Assembly: GCA_963789825.1 (NCBI GenBank)
Contig: CAWBME010000004.1
Span: 50,697 to 114,696 of the forward strand
Length of the DNA stretch: 64,000 bases
Source of the DNA: PFL42 sp963789825
GTDB lineage: Bacteria; Chloroflexota; Anaerolineae; Anaerolineales; E44-bin32
Direction: 5' to 3'
In this document: positions 55,256 to 63,838 of the stretch, piece by piece
How the letters are laid out: each line of letters starts with the position of its first letter
Position numbering within the stretch: the first letter of the stretch is position 1
Program-made: the position numbers and the translations under genes
Notes under the pieces: model-generated
The model's input: the letters and a program-made list of their open reading frames with translations, nothing else
What the model was told of the DNA's origin: nothing
Database searches by the model: none

Positions 55256-57029
55256 GCCACGTTCGCCGTTCCTGAGGCTGCTGCGAAATCGCATCGACCT
55301 GGATCGCATCCCGTTCACGGAGCGCGGTTCGCGGCTGATGCTGCTGCGCGACCGCGAGGGCTTCGCCATTCGCCTGGCAGAGCGCTGGCTGAAACGGGAC
55401 TTGGAGCCGGCGGCCTATCGCGTTCGACCGGCAATGGTGGATGGGCTGCAGTTGACCGATGGGGACGGCAATGTGCTGAGCGTGGAAGTGGTCACCTACC
55501 CGCACGCCGTCTTCTGCCGTACTTCGGTCGGGGAGTTCGTGATCACCTTTCTCGACAGCGAGACGTTCCTGGTGTCGCTGCCGGCCGCACGCTGCGGGGT
55601 GCGCTTTCGAGCCCACCTGGATCAGCTGCAGACCGACCGCCGCGGCGGCGTGCTCCGTCTGACCGGGGAGATTCGACGCAACCTGGCCTACACCACCAAC
55701 GCCGCCGTTAGCCAGCATGAGGCCGGCAACGGTGGCGCCGGCCCACAGCAGGTCCAGTTGCTGCTGGACGCCACGGGCGGCGGGCGGGCGCTGCTGGTCA
55801 ACATCACGCCCCGCCTGGGCTTCAATCGATGGGTGCCCTCGGTGGCTGAGGTGCTCAAGTCGGCGGAGAGACCGTGGCACGCCTGGTTTGCCGCCGTGCC
55901 GAGCGTGGCCGATGCACTCCGGGCGCAGTACTACTACGCCTGGTGGACGATGCGGGCGGGTCTGATCTCCTCGCGCTACTTCATCACGCGCGAGGTGATG
56001 ACGCCCTCCAAGCTGCACTACGTCGGATCCTGGCAGTGGGACAACTTCTTCCACGCACTGGCCTACCGCCACGTGGAGCCGAGGCTGGCGCAGGATCAGC
56101 TGCGCATTCTGCTCGACCACCAGCGCGACGACGGCATGATCCCCGATGCGGTGCACGACGAGGGCACGGTGACACACCTGACCTACCCGGTCGAGGCCGA
56201 TGTCACCAAGCCGCCGCTGATCGCCTGGGCGGCCTGGAAGCTGTTTGAACAGGACCACGACCGGGAGTTCCTCGACGAAATCTACCAGCCGCTGGTGAGA
56301 TCGAACACCTGGTGGTTTGAGAAGAACGATCTTGACCGCAATGGGCTGTGCGAGTACCAGCATCCGTTCTCCTCCGGCCTGGATGACAGCCCATTGTGGG
56401 ACGGCGGGATGCCGGTAGAAGCGCCCGACCTGAACACCTATCTGTGCCTGCAGCAGGAAGCGCTGGCGCGCATTGCCGGCGTGCTGGGGGAGAGGCAGGA
56501 TGCAGAGATGTGGGCCCAGCGGGCGGACAACATGGCCCAGCGCATGATCCGGCACATGTGGGATCCAGCGACGGGGGTGTTTGTGGCGCGGCGCGACGGG
56601 AAGCCGATCGAGGTCCGGACCCCCTTTGGGCTGTTTCCGCTGCTCACCGGGCGGATGCCGGCGGAGATCGTCGGATCGCTGGCGGCGCACCTGAGCGACG
56701 AGCGCGAGTTCTGGCTGCGCTTCCCGGTGCCAACGGTGGCGGCGAATGACCCGACGTTCGAGGCTGAGACGATGTGGCGCGGGCCCACCTGGATCAACGT
56801 CAACTACCTGTTGATCGAAGGCCTGCAGCGCAGCGGCCTGGCGGACATGGCCCGAGAACTGCGTCAGCGGACGCTGGAGTTGGTGAGCCGAAGCCCGGAC
56901 CTATACGAGTACTATCATCCGCTGACCGGGGAGCGGCCGCCTAAGGCGGCCTCGACCTTCGGCTGGACGGCGGCGCTGTTCATCGATCTGGCAATTCAGG
57001 CCAGCCGGGAGAGCCTACACGGTGACTGA
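55248..57029 (+). CDS. GH63/MGH-like glycoside hydrolase (glucosylglycerate hydrolase-like)
   Basis: 593 residues overlapping the previous gene by 8 bases. An N-terminal beta-sandwich (about 1-220) precedes an alpha/alpha-barrel from LRAQYYYAWWTMRAGLISSR. Motifs: VGSWQWDNFFHALAYRHVEP (catalytic Asp of the W-W-D type), GMIPDAVHDEGTVTHLTYPV, NLEYQHPFSSGLDDSPLWD-like text, and a final block YEYYHPLTGERPPKAASTFG and WTAALFIDLAI, the trehalase/GH63 signature. It matches mannosylglycerate/glucosylglycerate hydrolases in shape. Coupled to the GH13_18 phosphorylase. Confidence 0.85.
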   Translation: MDEPRSPFLRLLRNRIDLDRIPFTERGSRLMLLRDREGFAIRLAERWLKRDLEPAAYRVRPAMVDGLQLTDGDGNVLSVEVVTYPHAVFCRTSVGEFVITFLDSETFLVSLPAARCGVRFRAHLDQLQTDRRGGVLRLTGEIRRNLAYTTNAAVSQHEAGNGGAGPQQVQLLLDATGGGRALLVNITPRLGFNRWVPSVAEVLKSAERPWHAWFAAVPSVADALRAQYYYAWWTMRAGLISSRYFITREVMTPSKLHYVGSWQWDNFFHALAYRHVEPRLAQDQLRILLDHQRDDGMIPDAVHDEGTVTHLTYPVEADVTKPPLIAWAAWKLFEQDHDREFLDEIYQPLVRSNTWWFEKNDLDRNGLCEYQHPFSSGLDDSPLWDGGMPVEAPDLNTYLCLQQEALARIAGVLGERQDAEMWAQRADNMAQRMIRHMWDPATGVFVARRDGKPIEVRTPFGLFPLLTGRMPAEIVGSLAAHLSDEREFWLRFPVPTVAANDPTFEAETMWRGPTWINVNYLLIEGLQRSGLADMARELRQRTLELVSRSPDLYEYYHPLTGERPPKAASTFGWTAALFIDLAIQASRESLHGD

Positions 57030-57082
57030 TGTGGCGGGGGACGGCGGGTGAGAGGGAGAGGACATCCACCGGGACGGCAGGG

Positions 57083-58078
57083 TCAGGCGAAATCGATCTC
57101 CGAGGAATCCCCGACGTTCAACGCCCGGTAGCGCCCGATGACCCGCGCCTCGCGCCCAATGATCGAGGCCGCAAGCGCCGTGTCCAGAATCTGGGAGCCA
57201 TCGTCGATGATCGAGTCCCTCACCAACGAGCGGCGGACCTCGCAGCCTGCGCCGATCGAGACATGGGGGCCGATCACGGACTCGCTCACCTGGGCGGTCG
57301 GATCGACGTAGACCGGCGGAACGACCACCACGCCCAGGCGCTTGGATGCCTCAGCGGTATTGTCCCGGCCGGTTTCGAGCAGGTAGCGGTTGGTCTCCAG
57401 CAGGGCATCCGGTTTGCCGCAGTCCTGCCACACATTGACGGCTTCGACCCGCATGCGTAAGCCTTCATCGAGCAGGTTGTTGATTGCATCAACCAGAAAG
57501 AATTCGCCCTGCAGGCGCTGGCCGCCCGCCATCTGAGTCTCAATGGCGCGCAGCAGCGGAGCCCCGTCCCGGAAGTAGTAGCAGCCCACGACGACCAGGT
57601 TGTTGGCCATGTCCTCCGGCTTCTCGATCAACCGGGCGACCGTCTTGTCCGCGCGCAGTTCCGCCACACCGAAGCGCCGTGGGTCAGGCACGGGCTTGAC
57701 CCAGGCGACTGCATCGGCGGCTTCGGTCTTGAGGAAGGAGTAGTCGGTCTCGATCAGTGTGTCGACGTAGAGGATCAGCAGCGGTCCGGCGAGGTACTCG
57801 CGCGCCAGCCACACGGCATGGGATTGCCCGAGCATCTCCGCCTGCTCAACATAGCGGGCCTTGAGGTGGGGGTAATGCCGGGTGACATACTCCTCGACCT
57901 GCTGGCCGAGGTACCCGACGATGAAGACTACTTCTTCCACGTTGGGGACGGTGGCGAAACCGTCCAGGACATGGCCGAGCACGGTCTTGCCGGCCACGCT
58001 CACCAATGGCTTGGGCTTGGACCAGGTGTGCGGCCGCAGGCGAGTGCCGTAGCCGGCCATCGGGATGACGATTCTCAT
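57083..58078 (-). CDS. sugar-phosphate nucleotidyltransferase (RmlA/GlmU-like)
   Basis: 331 residues. MRIVIPMAGYGTRLRPHTWS and KPKPLVSVAGKTVLGHVLDG carry the nucleotide-binding signature GxGTRLxP and the KPK motif. LLILYVDTLIETDYS is the product-binding Asp strand. The C-terminal third is a left-handed beta-helix (PTAQVSESVIGPHVSIGAGC, EVRRSLVRDSIID). It makes an NDP-sugar from a sugar 1-phosphate. Its ATG overlaps the gatA stop (ATGA). Confidence 0.9.
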   Translation of the reverse strand: MRIVIPMAGYGTRLRPHTWSKPKPLVSVAGKTVLGHVLDGFATVPNVEEVVFIVGYLGQQVEEYVTRHYPHLKARYVEQAEMLGQSHAVWLAREYLAGPLLILYVDTLIETDYSFLKTEAADAVAWVKPVPDPRRFGVAELRADKTVARLIEKPEDMANNLVVVGCYYFRDGAPLLRAIETQMAGGQRLQGEFFLVDAINNLLDEGLRMRVEAVNVWQDCGKPDALLETNRYLLETGRDNTAEASKRLGVVVVPPVYVDPTAQVSESVIGPHVSIGAGCEVRRSLVRDSIIDDGSQILDTALAASIIGREARVIGRYRALNVGDSSEIDFA

Positions 58079-59544
58079 AGCGGGGGTCGCTCCTTGTGCC
58101 AGTGGGTGGCCTGCTGGTAGGCATGCGTCGCACGGAAGAGCTGGGCCTCGCCCAGCGCCGGCGCCATCAACTGCATGCCGATCGGCAGGCCGTCGGCGTC
58201 GCGGCCAACCGGAAACGACATCCCCGGGACGCCGGCCAGGTTGGCGGGAAGCGTGAACACATCCTCCAGGTACATCGCCAGGGGGTCATCGCCGTGGGCG
58301 CCAATCGGGAAGGCGGTCGTCGGTGCGACCGGGCAGGCAATCAGATCCACCTGAGTGAAGGCCAGGTCGAAGTCGCGCTTGATCAACGTGCGCACCTTCT
58401 GTGCCTGGTCATAGTAGGCGTCATAGTAGCCTGCGGAGAGGGCGTAGGTGCCCAGCATGATGCGACGCTTGACCTCGGGGCCGAACAGGCGCCCGCGCGT
58501 CTCCACATACTGATCGAGCAGCGCCTGCGCGGCGAGGCGCGGGCCGAAGCGGACCCCGTCATAGCGCGCCAGGTTGGCAGACGCCTCCGCCGGGGCGATC
58601 ACATAGTACACCGGAAGCGCCAGGTCAGTGTGTGGCAGGGAGATGGGCACCGCCTGCGCGCCGAGTGACTCCAGCGTCTCGATCGCCTGGCGTACGCCGC
58701 GCTCGACCTCGGTATGGATGCCCTCGATGAAGTACTCGCCGGGCACACCGATACGCAGGCCTCGCAGATCGCCTTCCAGCTCGACGGCGGGGAGGGCCTC
58801 CTGAAGGGAAGTCGAGTCGAGGGGGTCGAATCCGGCCATGCCCAGGAACACCGGCAGCAGGTCGGCCGCCGAGCGGGCCAGGGCGCCGATGCAGTCGAGC
58901 GAGGAGCCGTAGGCGATCAGGCCGTAGCGCGAAACGCGACCATAGCTGGGCTTGAGCCCGGTCACGCCACAGAAGGCGGCCGGTTGGCGGACTGAGCCCC
59001 CGGTGTCGGTCGCCAGCGCCGCCAGGCACAGCCCGGCGGCGACCGCCGCCGCCGCGCCACCCGACGAGCCACCGGGCACGCGCTCCAGGTTCCATGGGTT
59101 GTGGGTGACGCCGAAGGCCGAGTTCTCGGTGGACGACCCCATGGCGAACTCGTCGGTGTTGACCTTGCCCAGGATCACGGCGCCCTGGTCCAGCAGGCGC
59201 TGCACGGCGGTTGCGGTGTAGGGAGGCCGGAAGCCTTCCAGGATGCGCGAGCCGCAGGTGGTGGGAACGCCCTCCAAACACAGAACGTCCTTGAGGGCCA
59301 GTGGGAGGCCGAGCAGTGGCGGCAAGGGCTCGCCGTTTGAGCGGTCTGCCTGCGCCAGACGGTGGTCGGCAGCATCGGCCTGAGCCATTGCCAACTCAGG
59401 AGTCAACGTCAGGTACGCATGCAGGCTGGGATCAAGCGCGGCGATGCGATCGAGATGGGCCTGGGCAAGCTGGCGCGCCGAGAACTCGCCGGCGCGCAAT
59501 CCGGCGGCGGCTTGCAGCAGGGAGAGATCGGTCAATCGCTGCAT
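58075..59544 (-). CDS. gatA: glutamyl-tRNA(Gln) amidotransferase subunit A
   Basis: The glutaminase subunit of GatCAB, an amidase-signature enzyme of 489 residues. Catalytic Lys lies in LPLALKDVLCLEGVPTTCGS near residue 82; the Ser-cisSer pair and nucleophile Ser lie in PGGSSGGAAAAVAAGLC and DTGGSVRQPAAFCGVTGLKP. SYGRVSRYGLIAYGSSLDCI is the following helix motif. The ending is full length. Preceded by gatC 24 bp upstream. Confidence 0.97.
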   Translation of the reverse strand: MQRLTDLSLLQAAAGLRAGEFSARQLAQAHLDRIAALDPSLHAYLTLTPELAMAQADAADHRLAQADRSNGEPLPPLLGLPLALKDVLCLEGVPTTCGSRILEGFRPPYTATAVQRLLDQGAVILGKVNTDEFAMGSSTENSAFGVTHNPWNLERVPGGSSGGAAAAVAAGLCLAALATDTGGSVRQPAAFCGVTGLKPSYGRVSRYGLIAYGSSLDCIGALARSAADLLPVFLGMAGFDPLDSTSLQEALPAVELEGDLRGLRIGVPGEYFIEGIHTEVERGVRQAIETLESLGAQAVPISLPHTDLALPVYYVIAPAEASANLARYDGVRFGPRLAAQALLDQYVETRGRLFGPEVKRRIMLGTYALSAGYYDAYYDQAQKVRTLIKRDFDLAFTQVDLIACPVAPTTAFPIGAHGDDPLAMYLEDVFTLPANLAGVPGMSFPVGRDADGLPIGMQLMAPALGEAQLFRATHAYQQATHWHKERPPL

Positions 59545-59568
59545 GCTGCTGGTGGAAGGCCGGGCCGC

Positions 59569-59865
59569 TCAGGCCTCGGCATCGAAGACTGGCGGGATGC
59601 GGAAGTAGTCGCCCTCCACCTCGGGTGCGTTGGCCAGGATGGACGAACGATTGCCTGATGGCCGCGCAACGTCCGGACGCAGGCGTGCCTGGTACGGCAG
59701 CACGCTGGCCGTGGGCGGGATGCCCGTGGTGTCCACCCGGGAGAGGCGAGCGGCATGTTCCAGGATCGACGACAGCTGCTGTTGAAAGCGCTGCTCTTCT
59801 TCAGGCGTCAACGACAGCCGTGCGAGGCGGGCGATGTGCCGGACTTCATCGAGCGTCAGCGTCAT
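59569..59865 (-). CDS. gatC: glutamyl-tRNA(Gln) amidotransferase subunit C
   Basis: 98 residues. TLDEVRHIARLARLSLTPEE is the helical start of GatC; LSRVDTTGIPPTASVLPYQA and LRPDVARPSGNRSSILANAP wrap GatA; it ends GDYFRIPPVF. Stabilises GatA in the GatCAB complex. Upstream of gatA in the same direction. Confidence 0.96.
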   Translation of the reverse strand: MTLTLDEVRHIARLARLSLTPEEEQRFQQQLSSILEHAARLSRVDTTGIPPTASVLPYQARLRPDVARPSGNRSSILANAPEVEGDYFRIPPVFDAEA

Positions 59866-59892
59866 GGGAAAGCGATTATAGCAGACGCGATT

Positions 59893-60180
59893 CTAGCGCC
59901 GGTTCTCCGGCGATCGCCTCCCGTGCAGGTTGCAGGCTTCTGGGAGAAAGGGGAGCGCCGTCAGGCAGCCGAGCGGACCTGCGAGGGCGGGGAGTCGTCG
60001 GCTCACCAGGCGTGCGCCCAGCTCACGCAGGGCGATGTCCACCATTCCGTCCGGCACCACGTAGACCTCGGGCGCCGGGCAGGCAGTGCCCGCTGAGCGC
60101 CTCGGTCGCCGCGCGCCTACATGGCGGAGTTCCCGCTTGACTTCTGCCTCGATCAGGGTCTCGATCTCGCAATCCACCAT
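59893..60180 (-). CDS. possible small protein, unknown
   Basis: 95 residues from MVDCEIETLIEAEVKRELRH. The first half is acidic and helical, then VYVVPDGMVDIALRELGARL; a Cys-containing tail follows. Upstream lies an AT-rich TATATATATGG stretch that could be a promoter. No family recognised; the GC-rich tail may be non-coding, so the call is weak. Confidence 0.35.
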   Translation of the reverse strand: MVDCEIETLIEAEVKRELRHVGARRPRRSAGTACPAPEVYVVPDGMVDIALRELGARLVSRRLPALAGPLGCLTALPFLPEACNLHGRRSPENRR

Positions 60181-60442
60181 ATCCAGTATTCCTGGGGAAC
60201 CTCGCCCTATATATATGGTAGGGACATTCGAAGCTCACCCGCCTTACAGACGCTCTACAGCCCCATTCATAGCACATTTGTGTTAGGGGGGGATTAACTT
60301 CAAGCTCCCCAGAACGGGCGCCCCGAGCGTACCTGCAGCGAGCGGCTCGCAAGTCAGCACTGACCATTCGGGGAGCCACCGGCGCGACGACTTCGCCGGC
60401 CGGGAGATGCCTCCACCAGGCGGGACGAGATGGGTGGGCCGG

Positions 60443-60667
60443 TCAGGCGCCGGGAGGGCTCGAGGATGGCGGCAAGGGCTCGATCGGGACGATGATCAGC
60501 AGCAACAGGTAGGCGATCAGGCCGGCCCCGCTGCCAAGCGCCAGCACGACGAACAGCACACGGATCAATGTCGGGTCGATGGTGAAGTACACACCCAGAC
60601 CTCCACACACACCGCCTAGCATGCGTTCCGTTCGGCTGCGGTACAGACGTCGAATCGCAGATGACAC
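60443..60667 (-). CDS. PspC-domain membrane protein
   Basis: 74 residues from GTG at 60667, preceded by GGGAGGTT. RLYRSRTERMLGGVCGGLGV is the PspC opening, followed by YFTIDPTLIRVLFVVLALGS and one long membrane helix LIAYLLLLIIVPIEPLP. PspC-type proteins associate with the cytoplasmic membrane and stress response. Lies 106 bp downstream of the terminator that follows the bactofilin-like gene. Confidence 0.85.
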   Translation of the reverse strand: MSSAIRRLYRSRTERMLGGVCGGLGVYFTIDPTLIRVLFVVLALGSGAGLIAYLLLLIIVPIEPLPPSSSPPGA

Positions 60668-60772
60668 CTCAACCTCCCTGACTCTTCTGTGCTCTGTACG
60701 CAGAGAGTCGCACCCGGTCGCGCCCGGAGGCGGCAGTCCGCTCGGCCGAAGGCGTCCGCCACCCAACAAGAA

Positions 60773-60803
60773 GACAGTGCGGGGCACAAGGCCCCGCACT
60801 GTC
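60773..60803 (-). terminator. intrinsic terminator of the bactofilin-like gene
   Basis: GACAGTGCGGGGC (60773-60785) and GCCCCGCACTGTC (60791-60803) form a perfect 13-bp stem with a 5-base loop. The minus strand then reads TTCTTGTTGG. It lies 24 bp after the stop at 60827. Confidence 0.85.
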
Positions 60804-60826
60804 AGTGTTGATGCGAAAGCCCGTGA

Positions 60827-62147
60827 TCAGAACCAGGAGGGCTCGGGGGAGGCTTCCACCCGGATGTCGTGCCGCAGGTCTTTGACCGCCAGGGCCCAGG
60901 CGCCCAGACCCCACACCGCCAGCGGCGATGGTCACCAGCGCCCCAACCCAGGGAATGGCCGTCAAGAGGATGTACACGACCAAGCCAAGAACAAACGGGC
61001 CGACACGTGCATTGGCCGCCGTCGGGCGCAATCTGCGCAAGACCCAACGGCCAGCCCACAGGCAGACCGCGACGGGCGCCAGCCACACGATGGCCACAGC
61101 CGCAGCCAGGGCGAGCAGGCCCAGAAGGACTACCCCCAGGAAGGCGAAGGTGGTCGCCAACGCCTGCATGGTGAACAGGCCAAGCAAGCCGGCCAGGAGC
61201 AGCATCAGCCCCCCGATCGCCGCGGCCGCTGCCACGAGGAGCAGCAGCGCCAGGATGCCCCATCCCAGACTGGCCAGTGGCTGCTGTTCAAGCGTTTCCA
61301 CGGCGCGCTTGAGCGGCCGGCGGGCGAGCCACAGCAGCAGCAGACCAATCAGCAGCAGACCAACGAACCGCCGCAGGCGGCCCAGCAGGAAGGACACCGC
61401 CGACAGCGTTTGTCGGCGCTCCGCCTGTTCCGTGACTTCTTGTGTGAACTGAACCGTGCCGGCGACAACCCCCGGGGGTATGTCGGCGGGCTGTGTCGAG
61501 GCGTAGTCCAGATTCCCGGCGATGGCGGCGCTCGGCCCAAACGTCAGGCCGCTGGGGACAGTAGGCACAGCCGGCATGCCAGGCATGAACTGCATCGGGA
61601 AGGACGAGGGCTGATCTTCGGCCCCACCGACGCTCAGCTGGGCATCTCCGCCAATGGAGCCGTTGAGCTGCAGCGCCGCCGTGCCGGCCAGCAGATCGTC
61701 GCCGACGCTGGCGGCCATCAGCGCCTGGCCTCCGCCCCACACCAGGTCGCCGGCCACCTGGGCCCCCGGGAAGGCGTTCAAGCTGAAACCGGCCAGCACG
61801 GCGTCCCCGGCGATCCGGGCATCTTCGCCGAGCTCGATCACGGCCGCCGCCGCCCGCACGTCGTCCTGGACAATTCCGTTGATGCGGATCGACTGTCCAG
61901 CGGCGAGGACGTCGCCCTCAACCCGGCCGTTGACGGTGATCGTCCCCCCCATGGCGACGAGATCGCCGAGCACGGTTCCGTCGACGACCAGGCTGCCGGC
62001 CGACACATACAGGTCATCCTCGATCACCTCATCGGCGCCGATTACGACGTCGCCGCCTTCGACGAACTCGGCCGCCCGGGCGGACGGAACCAGGACCAGG
62101 GTCAGCAGCGCAACCAGGGCCAACCCCGATTGCGCGGCTGACGGCAT
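60827..62147 (-). CDS. bactofilin/polymer-forming-like secreted and membrane protein
   Basis: About 440 residues from ATG at 62147, with GGAGGTCGAGC upstream. A signal peptide ends near SARAAEF. A repeating strand pattern follows (DDLYVSAGSLVVDGTVLGDL, VAMGGTITVNGRVEGDVLAA and GQSIRINGIVQDDVRAAAAV), the right-handed beta-helix style of bactofilin-like domains. Next is a region with Met/Pro spacers, then several membrane helices (RFVGLLLIGLLLLWLARRPL, LLLVAAAAAIGGLMLLLAGL). One frame change near 60915 gives the ending LRHDIRVEASPEPSWF. Envelope-associated, role unknown. Confidence 0.72.
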
Positions 62148-62412
62148 GCTCGACCTCCATGAACGACTGGCCATGCATCACGTCCACTCGCAGAATGGAT
62201 CGATGCTAATTCTAGTCGAGGCGTGAGGGCGAGCGTGGCATCTCGCCCGATGCTCGCCCGCTCGGGCAAGACGAGGCGCTGCGGGAGTTCTGAGCCGAGG
62301 AAGCGCCGACCGAGCGCGGTACTGGGGCCCTACGCTGGTGCGGAGCGGAGCAGCATGGGCGTGGGCTTGACAGCTCAGCCGGGGGTGAGGTCGGTGGGCG
62401 GTAGACGAGAGC

Positions 62413-62443
62413 GAGAGGCGGAGGAGGGCAGACTCCGCCTCTC
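62413..62443 (-). terminator. terminator hairpin after paralogue 1
   Basis: GAGAGGCGGAG (62413-62423) pairs perfectly with CTCCGCCTCTC (62433-62443), an 11-bp stem and 9-base loop, 25 bp beyond the stop at 62468. The following minus-strand sequence has few T residues. Confidence 0.6.
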
Positions 62444-62467
62444 GGCCCCAAGGAGAGAGGACTCGCC

Positions 62468-62986
62468 TCAGCGAGCCCAGACGCGCACGGGAGCGGTCCG
62501 GACCGCCGAGAGCAAGCCGGTGGTTCCGATCCCCAAACGGACGTCCTGGGGTGTGACGAACTGGACATCCAGCATGCCGGTGCGAGCGCTGCAATCCGGC
62601 AGGCGCAGTTCTCTCATGCGCTCACAGAGCGCCTGATCCAGGGCGTGGATGTAGTCCGAGTGCCCATAGGTCGGTCGGGAGACCAGTGCGATCAGGTGCA
62701 GATTGGGCAGCGACAGGTCGTAGGCGAACACCGTGCGCACATCGGGGTTGTCGGCCCCGATCACCTTGGCCAGCTCGATCGCCAGGGCGCAGCGGAAGGG
62801 CCCGGCGAAGTCCGGGCGCTGGATCATCGTCTCGAGGTGAGCGGCTCCCTTGAAGGCCGGCACGTTCGCCCGCACCAAATCCAATGCCTTCTCCAGGATG
62901 GTCTCGACGACTTCGGAGAAGTGGGTTGGGGCAAGGGCTTGTTCGACGATCTGTTCACGATCCGGGGTCATCACAGGCGCTGTCAT
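62468..62986 (-). CDS. hypothetical protein, paralogue 1 of a tandem pair
   Basis: 172 residues; AAGGGAGGTGCACC lies upstream of ATG at 62986. Alpha/beta protein without membrane segments. Its second half shares a pattern with the next gene: FAYDLSLPNLHLIALVSRPT, YIHALDQALCERMRELRLPD, then MLDVQFVTPQDVRLGIGTTG and LLSAVRTAPVRVWAR. Corresponding text in the paralogue is FGYDLESPLIHLLVLVARPT and LITPQDVRLGLGVAALLSSV. The family is not recognised. Followed by a hairpin terminator. Confidence 0.7.
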   Translation of the reverse strand: MTAPVMTPDREQIVEQALAPTHFSEVVETILEKALDLVRANVPAFKGAAHLETMIQRPDFAGPFRCALAIELAKVIGADNPDVRTVFAYDLSLPNLHLIALVSRPTYGHSDYIHALDQALCERMRELRLPDCSARTGMLDVQFVTPQDVRLGIGTTGLLSAVRTAPVRVWAR

Positions 62987-63030
62987 GGTGCACCTCCCTT
63001 TTCAGTCACTTGTGAGCCCTCAGCCAAACC

Positions 63031-63065
63031 GTAGCATCCTTGTGATGAAACGCGCATATGAATCC
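63031..63065 (-). promoter_or_regulatory. upstream element of paralogue 1 (shared with paralogue 2)
   Basis: On the minus strand GGATTCATATGCGCGTTTCA followed by GGATGCTA resembles the element at 63805-63838. This short region ahead of the paralogue 1 gene is likely a promoter or regulator site; no standard -35/-10 spacing is evident. Confidence 0.45.
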
Positions 63066-63107
63066 GCCCATGCGGGATGAAAACCGCATGAAGGGGCGGG
63101 CGCGAAA

Positions 63108-63127
63108 ACGGGGCCATGTGGCCCCGT
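63108..63127 (-). terminator. terminator hairpin after paralogue 2
   Basis: ACGGGGCC (63108-63115) and GGCCCCGT (63120-63127), an 8-bp stem with a 4-base loop, 26 bp beyond the stop at 63154. On the minus strand it is followed by TTTTCG. Confidence 0.65.
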
Positions 63128-63153
63128 CCTCAGGCAGGCAACAACCCGTGCGG

Positions 63154-63750
63154 CTATCGCTGCCAGAGCCGATCGGGAGTATGGACGACGGAGGACAGCA
63201 AAGCGGCGACACCCAGGCCGAGCCGCACATCCTGCGGGGTAATGAGGCTGGCGTCCAACAGCCGCTCCCGGCCGTGGTACTCCGGAAGGCGAAGATCCTG
63301 CATGGAAAGGGCCAGCGACCGGTCGAGCGAGTCGATGAACGCCGCCAGACCCGCCGTGGGCCTGGCGACCAGCACCAGCAGATGGATCAGCGGGCTCTCG
63401 AGGTCATAGCCGAAGACAGCCTGCACCCGGGCATCGCTGGCGCCGATGGTTGTCGCCACACCCTTGGCCAATTGATCCTTGAGCAGGCGGGCGAACGCCG
63501 GGCGACCCAGGAGGGTCTCCAAGCGCAGCGGGCGGTCTTCCTCTGGCAGCGCCAGCTTGGCCTGGTCGATGGCCTCGGCCCGAATGGCCTCGGCCAGGAC
63601 GTCCATGTCCGAGATGCCCCAGGGCCGGTGCTCATCGGCATGCTGCCCCAAAGCTTCGGTCACCCGGTTGACCTTCGGCTGTTCGACGTCGATGTGGAAT
63701 TGCTTGGGCTTCGGCGGAGGTGCGACGCGATTGCGGATCGGCTCAGCCAT
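63154..63750 (-). CDS. hypothetical protein, paralogue 2 of a tandem pair
   Basis: 198 residues from ATG at 63750 with GAGGATTT upstream. The N-terminal extension (AEPIRNRVAPPPKPKQFHID, VEQPKVNRVTEALGQHADEH) is absent from paralogue 1. The shared core runs from LGRPAFARLLKDQLAKGVAT to VVHTPDRLWQR, ending like paralogue 1. Soluble, unrecognised. The two genes share upstream sequence and both end at terminators, so each is its own transcription unit. Confidence 0.7.
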   Translation of the reverse strand: MAEPIRNRVAPPPKPKQFHIDVEQPKVNRVTEALGQHADEHRPWGISDMDVLAEAIRAEAIDQAKLALPEEDRPLRLETLLGRPAFARLLKDQLAKGVATTIGASDARVQAVFGYDLESPLIHLLVLVARPTAGLAAFIDSLDRSLALSMQDLRLPEYHGRERLLDASLITPQDVRLGLGVAALLSSVVHTPDRLWQR

Positions 63751-63804
63751 GGCAAATCCTCCTGGCGGGCCTCAGACCCGAGGACCGCGCCTTCCTCTGC
63801 ATGC

Positions 63805-63838
63805 TAGCACCCACAATGTGAAAGGCGCATACAAATCC
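63805..63838 (-). promoter_or_regulatory. upstream element of paralogue 2 (shared with paralogue 1)
   Basis: On the minus strand GGATTTGTATGCGCCTTTCA followed by GGGTGCTA. Conserved with the paralogue 1 element at GGATT, TATGCGC, TTTCA and TGCTA. Similar spacing suggests one shared regulator or sigma factor. The remaining 162 bp to the window end show nothing further. Confidence 0.45.
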
